A DNA stretch of 7,166 bases from Acidobacteriota bacterium (GTDB lineage Bacteria; Actinomycetota; Acidimicrobiia; Acidimicrobiales; UBA8190), in the NCBI GenBank assembly GCA_028872975.1, contig JAGWNV010000132.1, positions 1 through 7,166 of the forward strand, read 5' to 3'. A program made the translations under genes and the position numbers. Below, piece after piece: positions 1 through 5,889 of this stretch; position 1 is the stretch's first letter, and each line of letters starts with the position of its first letter. Under the pieces are notes generated by a model. The model did not search any database. It saw only the letters and a program-made list of their open reading frames with translations, and was not told where the DNA came from.

Positions 1-1095
1 GTCGCCTCCCCCGCCTCCCCCGCCCCCGGCTACGGCCAGCGGCTCGAAGTTCGTCCCGTTGGCGCACGACGCCGTGCAGATCACAGCCGAGGCCCCGCCG
101 CCGCCACCGCCCGGGCCGCCCAGTGATCCACCGAGGAGGAAGCAGGTGATGGGGTTGCAGCCGCTGCCGTCGCCGCCCGACGAACTGCCCACGCCGCCGT
201 AGAGGCCGGAGCCGGCGCAGCCGGTGTAGAGGCTGAGGGTGCTCCCCGGGGTGACCGGGATCGACGCCGTGAAGCCGGCCCCGGTGCCGCCGGCCGGCAC
301 ATTGGGGTCGAGGCTGGACCCGCCCGAACCGCCGGCGCCCCCGGCCAGGACGACGGCCGCGTAGCTGGCCCACGACGGCACCGGGGTGGTGATGGCGCCG
401 CCCGAGGTGGGCGGGGAGCCGGTGCAGGAGGCGCCCGTCCCGCCCGAGTTCTGCCAGGTGACCGGCTGGGAGACCTGTGCCGTCTGGCTCGTGACCGTCA
501 CCTCGATGGTGGCCTTGACCCGCCGGTACAGGAAGGTGGTCCCCGCCCCGGCCCGGCCGGTGGCGTAGACGTTCACGGGGTAGCTGCCGGCGGTCGTGGA
601 CTTGTAGGCGCTCGTGTCGACGAGGTAGTCGTACGCCTCGGTGGCGCCGTAGCTCGTCCCCGAGCTCGACCCGCCCTTGTTCGACGGCATCCTCACCCAC
701 TTGGTGGCCCCCGACGGGTTCGTCCGGTCGTCGTTGGCGCCCGATCCGAAGTTGTCGTCGAGGAAGGCCTGGTTGCTCGCGTCCTCGCCCGACCCCGCCG
801 GGCAGGACGTGAAGTAGTCCTTCGAGCAGTAGGAGAGGTAGCCCGCTCCTCCCGCCTGGAGATGGTCGGCGTAGTCCTGGACTCCCGCCTCGGCGGCGGC
901 CAGGGCGTCCTGGGCGTACAGGGCGGTCGTGGTGACGGCCGGCTGGCGGCTGGCCTGGAGCTCGAAGGCCACCGGCACCGTGATCATGACGACGACCACG
1001 GCCATCACGACCAGCATGGCGGCCTGGCCGCGCTCGTCGCCCCCGCGGCCGGACCGCCAGGCGGGGCGCGCCCCTCGGGCCGGGGTGCCGGTCAT
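1..1095 (-). CDS. PilX-like type IV pilus minor pilin with glycine-rich C-terminal domain (partial, 3' end off the left edge)
   Basis: An open frame of 365 codons runs off the left edge without a stop, so the C-terminus is missing. The leader is basic (residues 1-23). Then comes a hydrophobic stretch at about 25-43 (GQAAMLVVMAVVVVMITVPV) and AAAEAGVQDY at about 66-75, which resembles the N-terminal block of PilX-type proteins. If prepilin peptidase cuts after G23, position +5 is Leu28 rather than Glu, as is usual for PilX/GspK-type subunits. From about residue 235 the protein becomes a Gly/Ser-rich, cysteine-containing domain (VVLAGGAGGSGG, then GGPGGGGGG), like bacterial glycine-rich surface domains. 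The ATG overlaps the upstream stop by 4 bases (ATGA, 1092-1095). No Shine-Dalgarno sequence precedes it, so translation is probably coupled. Its likely role is a surface-exposed pilus subunit, possibly at the tip; the tip position and any adhesive role are inferred. Confidence 0.8.
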   Translation of the reverse strand, partial: MTGTPARGARPAWRSGRGGDERGQAAMLVVMAVVVVMITVPVAFELQASRQPAVTTTALYAQDALAAAEAGVQDYADHLQAGGAGYLSYCSKDYFTSCPAGSGEDASNQAFLDDNFGSGANDDRTNPSGATKWVRMPSNKGGSSSGTSYGATEAYDYLVDTSAYKSTTAGSYPVNVYATGRAGAGTTFLYRRVKATIEVTVTSQTAQVSQPVTWQNSGGTGASCTGSPPTSGGAITTPVPSWASYAAVVLAGGAGGSGGSSLDPNVPAGGTGAGFTASIPVTPGSTLSLYTGCAGSGLYGGVGSSSGGDGSGCNPITCFLLGGSLGGPGGGGGGASAVICTASCANGTNFEPLAVAGGGGGGGGD

Positions 1096-1892
1096 GTCTG
1101 GGGGGTGGCGGCGCCCGCCATCCAGATCCCGTCGGTCATCTCGGTGTAGGCCTGCGTGCCGGTGGCCCGGGCCGGCGGGGCGCTCAGGACCTGCAAGTCC
1201 ACGTGGACGCTCTGGACGAGCGACAGGGTCGAGCCGTCGATCTGGGTCGTCCCGTCGCTCTTGTAGTACGTGAAGAGGTAGGGGAAGGCCGGTGCCGCTC
1301 CGTTGGCCTCGTGCCCGGCGGGGAGGCTCGTCGTCGATCCGAGGTCGCTCCGGCACGTGCTCGTGCACCGGAACACCGAGGAGGTGAAGATGGCGGGACG
1401 GGAGCTCACCGAGAGGTCCCTGATCTCGAGGGTGCAGGCGTTCACGGCGGCGGTGCAGCTGTCCGACCGCACGTCGAGGACGTACAGCTGCGGGCAGGAG
1501 GTGGCGGTCGAGCCGGCGTCGGCGGCCGTGCAGGTGAGGCTCGGGCTCCGGGGGGGCGCGCTGCAGAGGACGAGGTAGTAGTCGTAGGCCTCCTGCACCG
1601 CCGTCGAGCTGTTTGCCGAGGAGCCCCCAGGGAGCGTGCCCGTGCACAGGCCGCTCACCCCGTAGACGAACTGCGCCGTGGTCGGCGTCATGGCGCCGCG
1701 CAGGTAGCCGTCGATGGTCGCCATCTGGGACTGGCCCGTCTCCGAGGAGACTCCGGCGGCCGTTCCCTGGGCGGTCTGCTTCACCATCGTCGTGGCGATG
1801 AGGTACGTCATCGTCATGACGATGGCCATCATCATGCAGGCCACCACCAGCTCGACCACGGTGAACCCGTCCTCCGTCGGGCGGGCGCTCAC
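1092..1892 (-). CDS. PilW-like type IV pilus minor pilin (prepilin)
   Basis: 266 residues. The short leader MSARPTEDG is followed by FTVVELVVACMMMAIVMTM, a textbook type III prepilin signal: cleavage after G9, Phe as mature residue 1, Glu14 at +5, then a hydrophobic helix to about residue 35. The ectodomain (to residue 266) is Ser/Thr-rich and has eight cysteines beyond the one in the helix, suggesting disulfides outside the cell. The frame stays open far upstream (to 2138), but that part is antisense-type sequence lying over the previous gene. The GTG at 1892 is chosen because it overlaps the previous stop as GTGA and puts the cleavage site nine residues in. Position in the order, length and N-terminus suggest PilW; the ectodomain itself was not recognised. 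It should be exported, processed by prepilin peptidase and assembled into, or used to prime, a type IV pilus. Confidence 0.85.
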   Translation of the reverse strand: MSARPTEDGFTVVELVVACMMMAIVMTMTYLIATTMVKQTAQGTAAGVSSETGQSQMATIDGYLRGAMTPTTAQFVYGVSGLCTGTLPGGSSANSSTAVQEAYDYYLVLCSAPPRSPSLTCTAADAGSTATSCPQLYVLDVRSDSCTAAVNACTLEIRDLSVSSRPAIFTSSVFRCTSTCRSDLGSTTSLPAGHEANGAAPAFPYLFTYYKSDGTTQIDGSTLSLVQSVHVDLQVLSAPPARATGTQAYTEMTDGIWMAGAATPQT

Positions 1893-2500
1893 AGCGGGCA
1901 CCCCGGCGACGAGGTGGACCCGCCGTAGCCGTTCGGGGTGAGGAGCGCCGAGGTCATCACCAGTCGCCTGCCGGCGGCGACGGTGGTGGTCGGCGACGGC
2001 GGGGTCGTGCCCCCCCAGGCCACCATGACCTCGACCCAGTACACCGGCTGGGCCCCCGCCGTCGTCGAGGTCGACGGCGAGCCCAGGACGGCGCTCGAGG
2101 AGTTGGGCGCGCACCAGCCGCCGTTCTGGAAGATCCACATCGCCATCCCGCCCACCGTGGTGCAGCCGGTCAGGTACAGGCCGAAGGTGGCGTTGGTGGT
2201 GGTCGACGGCGAGTAGGCCCCGGCGCAGGTGGACGACGAGCTGTAGGCGGGTGGCGAACTGGTCGAGGTCCAGGCGGCCCGGTCCTGGGCGATCTGGGTG
2301 GCGGCGACGCCCTGGGCGACGGCCTCGCCCCGGCTGTTGCCGACCACCTTCCCCGAGGTGACGAGGAGCTGCATGGCAGGTATGAGCACCACGAGCAGCA
2401 CCACGGTGGCCAGCACGACGTCGAGCAGGGCGGTGCCCGATTCCCCGGCCCTCGCCCCCTGCACCCGTGTCGCCCCCTTGGTGCGCGAGCCCCCGGCCAC
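1889..2500 (-). CDS. PilV-like type IV pilus minor pilin (prepilin)
   Basis: 203 residues from the chosen GTG at 2500. A basic leader (about 22 residues) leads to GESG, then TALLDVVLATVVLLVVLIPA, a single hydrophobic helix of pilin type. The most likely cleavage is after G22, which leaves Asp27 at +5 where most pilins have Glu. The helix is followed by a segment ending in AVAQGVAATQIAQ and a Ser/Thr-rich ectodomain with four cysteines. The frame extends to TTG codons at 2533 and 2530, but these have no ribosome site, while GTG 2500 has GGAGG five bases upstream. It is the first of three overlapping pilin genes and overlaps the next by 4 bases (GTGA, 1889-1892). Assignment to PilV rests on the N-terminus, size and gene order; it could equally be called a generic pseudopilin. 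Confidence 0.78.
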   Translation of the reverse strand: MAGGSRTKGATRVQGARAGESGTALLDVVLATVVLLVVLIPAMQLLVTSGKVVGNSRGEAVAQGVAATQIAQDRAAWTSTSSPPAYSSSSTCAGAYSPSTTTNATFGLYLTGCTTVGGMAMWIFQNGGWCAPNSSSAVLGSPSTSTTAGAQPVYWVEVMVAWGGTTPPSPTTTVAAGRRLVMTSALLTPNGYGGSTSSPGCPL

Positions 2501-2505
2501 GCGCT

Positions 2506-2510
2506 CCTCC
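2506..2510 (-). promoter_or_regulatory. Ribosome binding site fixing the first pilin start
   Basis: GGAGG on the minus strand lies five bases before GTG 2500. It is the strongest Shine-Dalgarno match on the minus strand near any start in this window. It argues against the upstream TTG codons at 2533 and 2530, whose 5' sequence (GGCTCCC) has none. Confidence 0.7.
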
Positions 2511-2544
2511 ACGTCCCTACTGATCGACAACAAGGGAGCCGAGA

Positions 2545-2564
2545 TTGAGGACTAAAGTCCCATT
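2545..2564 (-). promoter_or_regulatory. DosR/DevR-like operator upstream of the pilin operon
   Basis: The minus strand reads AATGGGACTTTAGTCCTCAA. Against the mycobacterial DosR box consensus TTSGGGACTWWAGTCCCSAA it matches 16 of 20 positions, with GGGACTWWAGTCC fully conserved (2549-2561). The inverted repeat GGACT/AGTCC has a two-base centre. It lies about 55 bases before GTG 2500, in the only gap ahead of the three pilin genes and in locally AT-richer DNA. The match is seen directly. That a NarL/LuxR-family response regulator binds here is inferred from family knowledge. No clear -10 box was found beside it. Confidence 0.55.
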
Positions 2565-2643
2565 TCGACACTCTCAGTGAGGAAGTCTGGCCCCTTTGGC
2601 CCCACCGGTCCCAGGAACCGCCCTCCAGGCGCGTGCCTGCCGA

Positions 2644-2668
2644 GCCCGGGCCACGGTCAGGCCCGGGC
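2644..2668 (-). terminator. GC-rich hairpin spanning the hydrolase stop codon
   Basis: GCCCGGGCC and GGCCCGGGC form a perfect 9-base inverted repeat around a 7-base loop. The TGA stop of the hydrolase gene (2659-2657) sits inside the loop. There is no T-tract afterwards, so this is not a classic intrinsic terminator. It may attenuate read-through into the pilin genes or protect the transcript 3' end. Confidence 0.35.
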
Positions 2669-3772
2669 GGCCAGCCAGTCGGCAATGCGGTCGGCGGCCT
2701 CCTCCCGGGCCCCGTCGGGGGACTCGAGGTAGTGGTCGCCGGCCATCCACTGGAGCTCCTTGTCCGACGAGCCGAGGGCGTCGTGGATGGCGGTGGCGTC
2801 GGAGGGGAACACCCCCGCGTCGGCCCTCGACTGGAGGACCAGGGCGGGGAGGTCGATGCGCCCGAGGTGGTCGGCGCCGCGGCACTGCGAGCGGCGGAGG
2901 CTCCACATGGACAGCCAGGTCCGCAGGGTGCAGGTCGACGCGATGCCGTAGGGGCCGGCGTTCGCCCGCCGGGGGTCGCCGCCCAGGCACCGTCCCACGG
3001 TGCGCTCGGAGGGATCGAGGGCCCCGTCGAGGAAGCGGAGGTCGGCCCAGGTCCGATGGACGGCGACGTTCCGGTCGAAGGTGCCCGCCGCCGTCAGCCG
3101 GTCGAGCTCGGTTTCGGCCCAGTCGGTGATTCGGTCGTTGCGGGCCCGCTGGGCCGCCCGGTACCGGGCCACGAAGGCGTCGTCGTAGGGGGGTCCGTTG
3201 CCGGCGTCGTACATGTCGAGGGCCGGGTCCCGCGACAACGGGTCGGTCTCGTCGGTCACCGAGGGGTCCATCCAATTGGCGAGCATCTCGGCCCGTCCCG
3301 GATGGGCCTGGAGCGAGACGTAGAGGTCACCGGGCAGGAGGTCGCCGAGGGCCTCGGGAAGGGAGAGTCCGGCCGAGGGCTCGATGGTGGGCCCGAGCGC
3401 CTGGGACTGGTAGGCGGCCATGAGCGACCCCCCGCCGCAGTTGCCGAGGAGCACGACGGCCTCGACGCCGGCGGACCGGCGGAGCCACTGCACGCCGGCG
3501 CCGATGTCGACCAGGGCGTGCTCGAGGAGGAACCAGCCGTCGTTGCCCCGGTAGCGGGTGTTCCAGCCGAGGAACCCGACGCCTCGCCGGGCCAACGGCT
3601 CGGCCAGGTAGTGCTCGGAGAAGTCGACCCCGTAGTGGGTGGCGATCACCCCCACCTTCGGCGTCCGGCGGCTGGCCGTGTACCAGAGGCCCTGGCAGGG
3701 ATGGAAGCCGGCGCCGTTCACGACGCCGGTGGGGGAGGGGCACGCCACGAATTCCCGGCGGGCGTCGGTCAC
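2657..3772 (-). CDS. Alpha/beta hydrolase with cysteine nucleophile motif
   Basis: 371 residues from GTG 3772. The nucleophile elbow is VVLLGNCGGGSLMAAY (about 106-121), with Cys112 (codon TGC) where most alpha/beta hydrolases have Ser in GxSxG. Strand-loop sequences before it (VGVIATHYGVDFSEHY, about 40-55; FLGWNTRYRG, about 67-76) fit the core fold. A late acid, Asp318 (LVLQSRADAGVFP), and His347 (MAGDHYLESP) would complete a Cys-Asp-His triad. A helical, charged insertion at about 150-300 would form the lid. There is no signal peptide, so it is probably cytosolic. The substrate is unknown; ester, lactone or amide hydrolysis are all possible. It lies 31 bases after the lipoprotein gene, on the same strand, so they are probably co-transcribed. 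No clear ribosome site precedes the GTG, so the start is less certain than the gene. Confidence 0.88.
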   Translation of the reverse strand: MTDARREFVACPSPTGVVNGAGFHPCQGLWYTASRRTPKVGVIATHYGVDFSEHYLAEPLARRGVGFLGWNTRYRGNDGWFLLEHALVDIGAGVQWLRRSAGVEAVVLLGNCGGGSLMAAYQSQALGPTIEPSAGLSLPEALGDLLPGDLYVSLQAHPGRAEMLANWMDPSVTDETDPLSRDPALDMYDAGNGPPYDDAFVARYRAAQRARNDRITDWAETELDRLTAAGTFDRNVAVHRTWADLRFLDGALDPSERTVGRCLGGDPRRANAGPYGIASTCTLRTWLSMWSLRRSQCRGADHLGRIDLPALVLQSRADAGVFPSDATAIHDALGSSDKELQWMAGDHYLESPDGAREEAADRIADWLAARA

Positions 3773-3803
3773 CTCGGAACTCGCCGCCGCGCCCGTGTCG
3801 CGC

Positions 3804-4235
3804 TCAGCGGCCGACAGGCGGGGGATTGGTGGGGACCGGCGCCACCGTCGTGGAGGGGACCGTCGGGGTCGAGCCGCTCGTGGCGGCGTCGGCGCACTGC
3901 GCCCGGAGGGCGGGGACGAGGTCGGCCTCGGCGACCCGGGAGCTCTCCGAGAGGGTGGTCACCAGGGCCTGCCACTGGCTGTCCTCCCCGGCGGCCTTGG
4001 CGGCGAGGGGCAGGGCGGCGCGCAGCTGGGCGACGGCGGCGGCGGCGTCGGCCTGCCGGGCGGCGGAAGGTTCGGTCGTGGAGCGGTCGTAGAGGGCGAT
4101 GGAGCGCTGGACGTTCCCGCAGGCCTGGCGGGCGAGGGCGAGGGCGTCGCCTCTCGAGCAGGCCGTGGCGACGGCGCCGGCGACGACGCAGGCGGCCAGG
4201 GCGGCGGTGGCCCGGCCTCGCCGGCGGGGGGTCAC
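3804..4235 (-). CDS. Small putative lipoprotein, function unknown
   Basis: 143 residues from GTG 4235, which overlaps the previous stop as GTGA (4232-4235). The start MTPRRRGRATAALAACVVAG is a basic n-region and hydrophobic core, followed by AVATAC. Cys26 is a plausible lipidation site, although Ala rather than Leu/Val sits at -3, so the lipobox is imperfect. The mature part (about 27-120) is Ala/Leu/Arg-rich and probably helical, with cysteines at 39 and near residue 117. The C-terminal tail is Thr/Pro/Val-rich (PTVPSTTVAPVPTNPPPVGR), like a linker. No known family was recognised. The frame is open upstream to 4898, but that stretch lies over the preceding gene and reads as low-complexity Arg/Pro/Gly, so it is not taken as coding. 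Its likely location is the outer face of the cytoplasmic membrane. Confidence 0.75.
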   Translation of the reverse strand: MTPRRRGRATAALAACVVAGAVATACSRGDALALARQACGNVQRSIALYDRSTTEPSAARQADAAAAVAQLRAALPLAAKAAGEDSQWQALVTTLSESSRVAEADLVPALRAQCADAATSGSTPTVPSTTVAPVPTNPPPVGR

Positions 4236-4792
4236 TCGTTGAGCCACCCGGGTGCGGCGTCGAGCAGGTGCTTGCTCACCGCCAGGCAGCGGTCGAAGAC
4301 GTCGCAGAGGAGCTCCTCGCCGCCGAGGACCCGGGCCAGGGAGACCGGGTAGCGGGCCACGATCGACAGGCGCCGCTCGGGGGCGTCGGTGGCCGAGGCG
4401 AAGGAGTCGATGGCCGAGACCTCGAGGGGGAGGTCGATCCCCCCCACGCCGGCCAGGTCGATGGCCAGCCGCAGGAGGTCGGGGCCGTTGGGCAGCGGCG
4501 GCAGTCCCCAGGTGAAGGTGAGGGGGAAGTGGTACTCGTCGGGCGGCTCCACGTCCTCGGGGAGGTCGATCACGGCGTCCTCGAAGGAGAGGAGCGTCCG
4601 GGGATCGACCTCGAGGGCCAGGTGGAGGTCGAGGGGTCCCCCGCAACCCTCCTCGGGATGGAGGTCCACCTCCCAGGTCTGGCGGAGCGAATAGGTCTCG
4701 ACGAAGTGGCGCTCGTCGTGGACGTGGAAGCCGTGGTCCACGGAGTGGTCCTTCAGGTCGGCCACGTACCCCGCCACGTCGATGACTGCCAC
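4232..4792 (-). CDS. Conserved-looking hypothetical protein, acidic, cytosolic
   Basis: 186 residues from GTG 4792. The composition is balanced and protein-like, with hydrophobic strands alternating with acidic loops (for example LDLHLALEVDPRTLLSFEDA and DEYHFPLTFTWGLPPLP). There is no signal peptide, membrane segment or familiar motif, and I do not recognise the family. The start MAVIDVAGYVADLKDHSVDH follows a TAGGCT box by nine bases with no ribosome site, so a leaderless transcript is plausible; a second in-frame GTG five codons later is the alternative. It is the first gene of a probable three-gene run with the lipoprotein and the hydrolase, and is divergent from the inositol-monophosphatase-family gene 73 bases away. 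Confidence 0.72.
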   Translation of the reverse strand: MAVIDVAGYVADLKDHSVDHGFHVHDERHFVETYSLRQTWEVDLHPEEGCGGPLDLHLALEVDPRTLLSFEDAVIDLPEDVEPPDEYHFPLTFTWGLPPLPNGPDLLRLAIDLAGVGGIDLPLEVSAIDSFASATDAPERRLSIVARYPVSLARVLGGEELLCDVFDRCLAVSKHLLDAAPGWLNE

Positions 4793-4801
4793 AGGGCAGG
4801 C

Positions 4802-4807
4802 AGCCTA
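4802..4807 (-). promoter_or_regulatory. Putative -10 box (TAGGCT) for the hypothetical-lipoprotein-hydrolase run
   Basis: TAGGCT on the minus strand fits the actinobacterial TANNNT -10 pattern. It ends nine bases before GTG 4792, so the transcript would start at or very near the start codon. No -35 element is evident. Confidence 0.45.
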
Positions 4808-4851
4808 ACGGCCGTCCGACGGCGCCCGGTGAGGGCCGAGGCCGGTGCCGA

Positions 4852-4857
4852 TAGGGT
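4852..4857 (+). promoter_or_regulatory. Putative -10 box (TAGGGT) for the inositol-monophosphatase-family gene
   Basis: TAGGGT fits TANNNT and ends eight bases before GTG 4866. This favours a leaderless start at 4866 over the in-frame GTG at 4845, which lies upstream of the -10 and would not be transcribed from it. No -35 element is evident. Confidence 0.5.
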
Positions 4858-4865
4858 CCGAGCCC

Positions 4866-5624
4866 GTGGACGACGACCAGCTCATCGCCCTCTGCCACGA
4901 GGTCGTCGACGCCGTGACCGGGGCCCTACGGGACGTCGAGGACTGGACGGGCCACGGGGACCGGCCCGGGCAGTACGCCCTCGACCTCCGTGCCGACGAG
5001 GCCGTGCTCGAGGTGCTCGGTCCGGCCGGCGTGGGGGTCCTGTCGGAGGAGAGCGGGGCCAGGGACCTCGACGCCGAGGTGGTCGCCGTGGTGGACCCCG
5101 TCGACGGCTCCACCAACGCCTCCCGGCGCATCCCCTGGTACGCCTCGAGCATCTGCATGGTCGACGCCGGGGGCCCCAGGGCGGCCGTGGTGGCCAACCT
5201 CGCCACGGGCAACCGGTATGTGGCGCGCCGGGGTGGGGGGGCCACGAAGGACGGGGAGCCCCTCACGCCGAGCGGGTGCCGGCGGATGCAGGAGGCCGTG
5301 GTGGGGTTCTCGGGTTATCCCCGGCGGCACTTCGGCTGGGCCCAGTTCCGCGCCTTCGGCGCCGCCGCCCTCGACCTCTGCGCCGTGGCCGAGGGGACCC
5401 TCGACTGCTTCTCGGCGGTGGGACGGGCGCACCTCGGTCCCTGGGACTACCTGGGTGGCGTGCTCCTGTGCACCGAGGCGGGGGCGGCGGTCACCGATCT
5501 CGACGGCGGGGAGCTCGTCGTGCTGGACCACGGCGCCCGCCGGGCCGTGGCTGCCGCCGCCACCGAGGAGCTCCTCGAGCAGCTGCGGACGGGGGCGCTG
5601 TCCTCCCGGCCGGAGGGCGGCTGA
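4866..5624 (+). CDS. Inositol monophosphatase family protein
   Basis: 252 residues, a normal length for the family. The metal and phosphate site is complete: LSEESG (Glu61, equivalent to Glu70 of human IMPase), VVDPVDGSTN (Asp77, Asp80) and PWDYLGG (Asp194), followed by TEAGAAVTDLDGG, the family's second signature. It should be a Mg-dependent, lithium-sensitive-type phosphatase acting on a small phosphorylated molecule in the cytosol. Candidates are inositol-1-phosphate (actinobacterial phosphatidylinositol and mycothiol supply), histidinol phosphate or 3'-phosphoadenosine compounds; the sequence alone does not decide. The start at GTG 4866 rather than 4845 is based on the -10 box at 4852-4857. 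It is followed after two bases by the small zinc-ribbon-like gene, so the two are probably one operon. Confidence 0.93.
   Translation: MDDDQLIALCHEVVDAVTGALRDVEDWTGHGDRPGQYALDLRADEAVLEVLGPAGVGVLSEESGARDLDAEVVAVVDPVDGSTNASRRIPWYASSICMVDAGGPRAAVVANLATGNRYVARRGGGATKDGEPLTPSGCRRMQEAVVGFSGYPRRHFGWAQFRAFGAAALDLCAVAEGTLDCFSAVGRAHLGPWDYLGGVLLCTEAGAAVTDLDGGELVVLDHGARRAVAAAATEELLEQLRTGALSSRPEGG
5612..5616 (+). promoter_or_regulatory. Ribosome binding site for the small zinc-ribbon-like gene
   Basis: GGAGG lies inside the last codons of the upstream phosphatase gene, ten bases before GTG 5627. It supports that start and suggests translation linked to the upstream gene. Confidence 0.6.
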
Positions 5625-5626
5625 CC

Positions 5627-5851
5627 GTGGGGAGCCGCCGTCGACTGCGCCGGCGGGAGGAGCGCCCCGGTCGGCCCCGCCTCGACCACTTCCGGGCCGA
5701 CGGCTCGGCCAAGACGCGCTTCGCCTCGCAGGACGAGGCCGAGCGGGCCGCCCTCCAGGCCCGTCTCGACCACGGCACCACCCTCGGTTCCTACCGCTGC
5801 GAGATGTGCGGGGGCTGGCACCTCGGAAGCCGCGACGGCGAGCACTGGTGA
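5627..5851 (+). CDS. Small zinc-ribbon-like protein, function unknown
   Basis: 74 residues from GTG 5627. The N-terminus is strongly basic (GSRRRLRRREERPGRPR). The middle (about 30-50) looks helical (FASQDEAERAALQARLDHG), and the C-terminus is YRCEMCGGWHLG, with Cys58, Cys61 and His65 and a further His73 as possible zinc ligands. Small actinobacterial and phage proteins with a final YxCxxCxxWHLG motif are known, but I know of no assigned function. The basic tail suggests nucleic-acid contact (inference). The frame is open for three kilobases upstream, but that is antisense to other genes. This start is chosen for its ribosome site and its position two bases after the previous stop. Confidence 0.72.
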   Translation: MGSRRRLRRREERPGRPRLDHFRADGSAKTRFASQDEAERAALQARLDHGTTLGSYRCEMCGGWHLGSRDGEHW

Positions 5852-5862
5852 GCTGGTGACGG

Positions 5863-5876
5863 CCGGCACCTGCCGG
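5863..5876. terminator. Possible bidirectional hairpin between convergent genes
   Basis: CCGGCACCTGCCGG is a perfect inverted repeat (six bases each side of CC) in the 38-base gap between the ends of two convergent genes. It has no T-tract on either strand and is short, so function as a terminator is only suggested by its position. Confidence 0.3.
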
Positions 5877-5889
5877 GCACCGGCGGAGG

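Noticed and set aside
300..420. Glycine-codon runs as a possible tandem DNA repeat
   Set aside because: The units are irregular and explained by the Gly-rich protein domain encoded on the minus strand.
1893..2138. Upstream extension of the PilW-like frame
   Set aside because: It would bury the prepilin signal 90 residues into the protein and overlaps the PilV-like gene; the GTGA overlap gives a far better start.
2501..2533. TTG starts for the PilV-like gene at 2533 and 2530
   Set aside because: They have no ribosome binding site, while GTG 2500 has GGAGG at ideal spacing and gives a normal-length leader.
4236..4898. Upstream extension of the lipoprotein frame
   Set aside because: It is Arg/Pro/Gly-rich shadow sequence over the hypothetical gene and would place the signal peptide internally.
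2633..5851. A 1072-codon open frame on the plus strand
   Set aside because: It lies antisense to three supported genes for most of its length, is low-complexity Gly/Arg/Val-rich, and has no domain; only its last 74 codons (5627-5851) form a supported gene.
4990..5859. A 289-codon plus-strand frame overlapping the phosphatase gene
   Set aside because: It is Pro/Ser/Arg-rich and out of frame with the clear IMPase motifs.
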